Shown here: positions 44,362-45,993 of the stretch, piece after piece
Position numbering within the stretch: position 1 is the first letter of the stretch
How the letters are laid out: each line of letters opens with the position of its first letter
Assembly: GCF_001012815.1 (NCBI RefSeq)
Contig: NZ_JYJP01000132.1
Coordinates: 1 to 45,993, forward strand
DNA: 45,993 nucleotides
Direction: 5' to 3'
Origin: Vibrio mexicanus
Lineage (GTDB): Bacteria > Pseudomonadota > Gammaproteobacteria > Enterobacterales > Vibrionaceae
The notes under the pieces: generated by a model
What the model was told of the DNA's origin: nothing
The model's input: only the letters and a program-made list of their open reading frames with translations
The model's database searches: none
Translations under genes and position numbers: made by a program

Positions 44362-45384
44362 CTAGTAAGTAATACAGACTGGAGCATCAATACTTAGTAC
44401 CTGCCCACTGAATGTTAGCTCTCCCGTTTCCGTATCTCTTTTAAAGCTCGTTAGAGAGTTAGAGTGCTGGTTTGCAGCAACTAACCATGTGCCATCGCTT
44501 GTAATTGCGAAATCTCTTGGAAAGTCTCCGTGAGTCGCAGTAGAAGACACTAAGTTAAGGTCTAAGCCATCATTTGATACTCTATAGCAAGCAATCAATG
44601 ATTGAGCTCTTAGGGACGCATAGACAAATTTACCATCAGCAGAAAGGCGTATTGCTGCCGCCGCTTCTTTGTTCTCTTCACCCGCTAATGCTGGCAGCTC
44701 TTTTATCATCTTCCATTCATTGCCTTGCTTAGCAATGATCACGATCGTTTCTGAAAGTTCGCAAAGTACGTATGCAATAGTGTCGTCTTGGTTGAAGACT
44801 AAGTGACGAGGGCCGCTACCTGCCGGCATGGCTACTTCAGTTGCCTCTTTACTGTATTGGCCTTCTTCAAAGTTGTAGAAGTGAACAGAGTCTGATCCTA
44901 AGTCAACGCATACGAGCTGATTGGTTGTTTTCAGAAACTGAACTTGATGGGCATGCGCTTGTGTTTGGCGATCTTGATTTGGGCCAGATCCAGTTTGCTG
45001 AATATGTTGGACATGCTCATTCAAATGACCATCAGTATTGAGGGAGAAAACATCGATACAGCCCGAGCCGTACTGTGCAGTAGCAAGTAAAGTCTCATCT
45101 TTATTGATAGCTAGGTGGCAAGGATATGAACCCGAAATATTCAATGAGCTAGCCGTGCGTTCATTGGAGATGAAAGTCGCCTCAGGTGGACATTCTTGTT
45201 CGACCTCAGAAGCGGTGTAGACGCCGTTGGTGCCTGTAATCACATAAGAAGGGTTGGTTGCCCTTACCACAACCTCATCTAGGGTCATTTGGCCAGTGGT
45301 CGGGTCGAGGATCACAGATTGTAAACCAGGGTTAAGGCTTGGAGCTTCTGTATAAGCGCCAATATAGAGACGAACTGAAGTCAT
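44362..45384 (-). CDS. Beta-propeller lactonase-family protein
   Basis: The 340-residue protein has the repeated-blade pattern of the seven-bladed lactonase family (6-phosphogluconolactonase Pgl/YbhE and carboxymuconate cyclase relatives). Segments include MTSVRLYIGAYTEAPSLNPG, TGSGPNQDRQTQAHAHQVQF, MPAGSGPRHLVFNQDDTIAY and HGDFPRDFAITSDGTWLVAA. The last two are family signatures. There is no signal peptide, so it is probably cytosolic. The substrate cannot be read from sequence; 6-phosphogluconolactone is one possibility. It is a single gene between flaD and a tRNA array. Confidence 0.85.
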   Translation of the reverse strand: MTSVRLYIGAYTEAPSLNPGLQSVILDPTTGQMTLDEVVVRATNPSYVITGTNGVYTASEVEQECPPEATFISNERTASSLNISGSYPCHLAINKDETLLATAQYGSGCIDVFSLNTDGHLNEHVQHIQQTGSGPNQDRQTQAHAHQVQFLKTTNQLVCVDLGSDSVHFYNFEEGQYSKEATEVAMPAGSGPRHLVFNQDDTIAYVLCELSETIVIIAKQGNEWKMIKELPALAGEENKEAAAAIRLSADGKFVYASLRAQSLIACYRVSNDGLDLNLVSSTATHGDFPRDFAITSDGTWLVAANQHSNSLTSFKRDTETGELTFSGQVLSIDAPVCITY

Positions 45385-45484
45385 AACATTGCTTATTTAC
45401 ATTAGAATTAGATAGATAAGCAATTGTCTAACAAAGTGTTAGAAACTAAAAATGAAGAAGTGAGTAGGCGTGATTTAAGTTGCA

Positions 45485-45515
45485 AACAAAAAAGAAAACC
45501 CAGCAAAAGCTGGGT
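45485..45515 (-). terminator. Terminator of the tRNA array
   Basis: The stem ACCCAGC / GCTGGGT with loop AAAA; read leftward it is followed by TTTTCTTTTTTG. It lies 10 bases past the last tRNA. Confidence 0.88.
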
Positions 45516-45517
45516 CT

Positions 45518-45658
45518 CTAAATAATGGTGCGGAAGGAGAGACTTGAACTCTCACACCTTGCGGCGCCAGAACCTAAATCTGGTGCGTCTACCAATTCCG
45601 CCACTTCCGCATCAATTTTGTAGTTAAAGAGATGATTGGTGAGTCTCAATAACGTTGT
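45518..45658. repeat. Tandem repeat copy 1 (with tRNA-Leu)
   Basis: This 141-base stretch recurs at 45853-45993 with four substitutions, all in the spacer beyond the tRNA. It indicates duplication of a tRNA-Leu unit. Confidence 0.9.
45526..45610 (-). tRNA. tRNA-Leu (anticodon TAG), copy 1
   Basis: This is an 85-base class II tRNA on the minus strand with acceptor stem GCGGAAG/CTTCCGC, anticodon loop TTTAGGT, a long variable arm, T-arm GAGTTCAAGTCTC and encoded CCA. Confidence 0.96.
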
Positions 45659-45663
45659 AATAG

Positions 45664-45732
45664 TGGCTTGGTTAACTAGAACCGAACCAGGGAGAATTGA
45701 TGGGGCATCAACAGATGCTGTACAACTCAACC
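45664..45732 (-). pseudogene. Degenerate tRNA-Gln remnant
   Basis: Read on the minus strand it keeps a 3' CCA, a T-arm-like CCTGGTTCGGTTCTAG, and an anticodon-arm-like GCATCTGTTGATGC with TTG. The D-arm is largely missing and the acceptor ends pair poorly. It aligns with the intact tRNA-Gln at 45744-45818, including the flanking AATAGTGGCT. Confidence 0.7.
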
Positions 45733-45743
45733 TTTTAAAATAG

Positions 45744-45818
45744 TGGCTGGGCTACCTGGATTCGAACCAGGGAATGGCGGCATCAAAAGCCGCTGCCTTA
45801 CCGCTTGGCGATAGCCCA
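45744..45818 (-). tRNA. tRNA-Gln (anticodon TTG)
   Basis: This is a 75-base minus-strand cloverleaf with acceptor stem TGGGCTA/TAGCCCA, anticodon stem GCGGC/GCCGC with loop TTTTGAT, T-arm CTGGTTCGAATCCAG and encoded CCA. Confidence 0.95.
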
Positions 45819-45852
45819 ACAGTGAACAATTCGTTTACAAAACAAATCAGTT

Positions 45853-45993
45853 CTAAATAATGGTGCGGAAGGAGAGACTTGAACTCTCACACCTTGCGGC
45901 GCCAGAACCTAAATCTGGTGCGTCTACCAATTCCGCCACTTCCGCATCAATTTTGTAGTTAGAGAGATGATTGGTAAATCTCAGTAACGTTGT
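45853..45993. repeat. Tandem repeat copy 2 (with tRNA-Leu)
   Basis: This is the second copy of the 141-base unit, offset by 335 bases. It reaches the window edge, so the repeat may extend further. Confidence 0.9.
45861..45945 (-). tRNA. tRNA-Leu (anticodon TAG), copy 2
   Basis: It is identical over its 85 bases to copy 1 and in the same direction. The array probably continues beyond the window. Confidence 0.96.

Overview
This window is a chromosome segment from a Vibrio. The best evidence is the polar-flagellar cluster in Vibrio order (flgT, flgO-flgP, flgA-flgM-flgN, cheV-cheR, flgBCDE, flgFGHIJ, flgKL, then flagellins). The flagellins resemble Vibrio FlaC and FlaD. The flanking genes (gmhA, yafJ, purMN/upp, chitobiase, gltX) and a dense tRNA array also fit. 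Members of the parahaemolyticus/harveyi or coralliilyticus/tubiashii groups are plausible; the species is not resolved.

Layout. 1-9.1 kb is housekeeping: fadE, gmhA, yafJ, purN-purM divergent from upp, rluF, an Smr-domain gene and a small DUF3149-type membrane protein. 9.3-9.5 kb holds tRNA-Pro and a decayed copy of its 3' half. 9.6-20.3 kb is mostly envelope and secreted functions: a TraB/GumN-like protein, a GH20 beta-N-acetylhexosaminidase, a KdgM-type porin, a copper-export operon (copA plus a DUF411 gene) behind a textbook CueR promoter, a general porin and a UPF0319 protein. 20.5-23.6 kb holds gltX, a possible AP2-type gene, an orphan ParA ATPase and tRNA-Arg. 23.7-44.3 kb is the flagellar and chemotaxis block. 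It ends with a beta-propeller lactonase gene and a tRNA array (Leu-Gln-Leu, with a decayed Gln copy) that runs to the window end.

How the genes work together. FlgT, FlgO and FlgP are accessory basal-body proteins of the sheathed Vibrio flagellum. FlgA/H/I build the P and L rings, FlgB/C/F/G/J the rod, FlgD/E the hook, FlgK/L the hook-filament junction, and FlaC/FlaD the filament. FlgM and FlgN control sigma-28 and chaperone FlgK/L. CheV and CheR act in chemotaxis. Sigma-54 (-24/-12) promoters can be read before flgT, flgB, flgF, flgK and flaC, and sigma-28 promoters before flgM and the second flagellin. This is the class III/IV hierarchy known in Vibrio.

The main anomaly is eight single-base frameshifts in seven genes (fadE, the DUF411 gene, the possible AP2 gene, flgN, flgF, flgJ twice, flgK). 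In every case restoring one G or C inside a short G or C run rebuilds a full-length, family-typical protein. One shared base-calling or assembly error explains this better than seven independent pseudogenes, so I annotate these genes at full extent. No CRISPR, prophage or insertion sequence with a transposase was seen. A 267-bp MITE-like palindromic repeat lies between the two flagellin genes.
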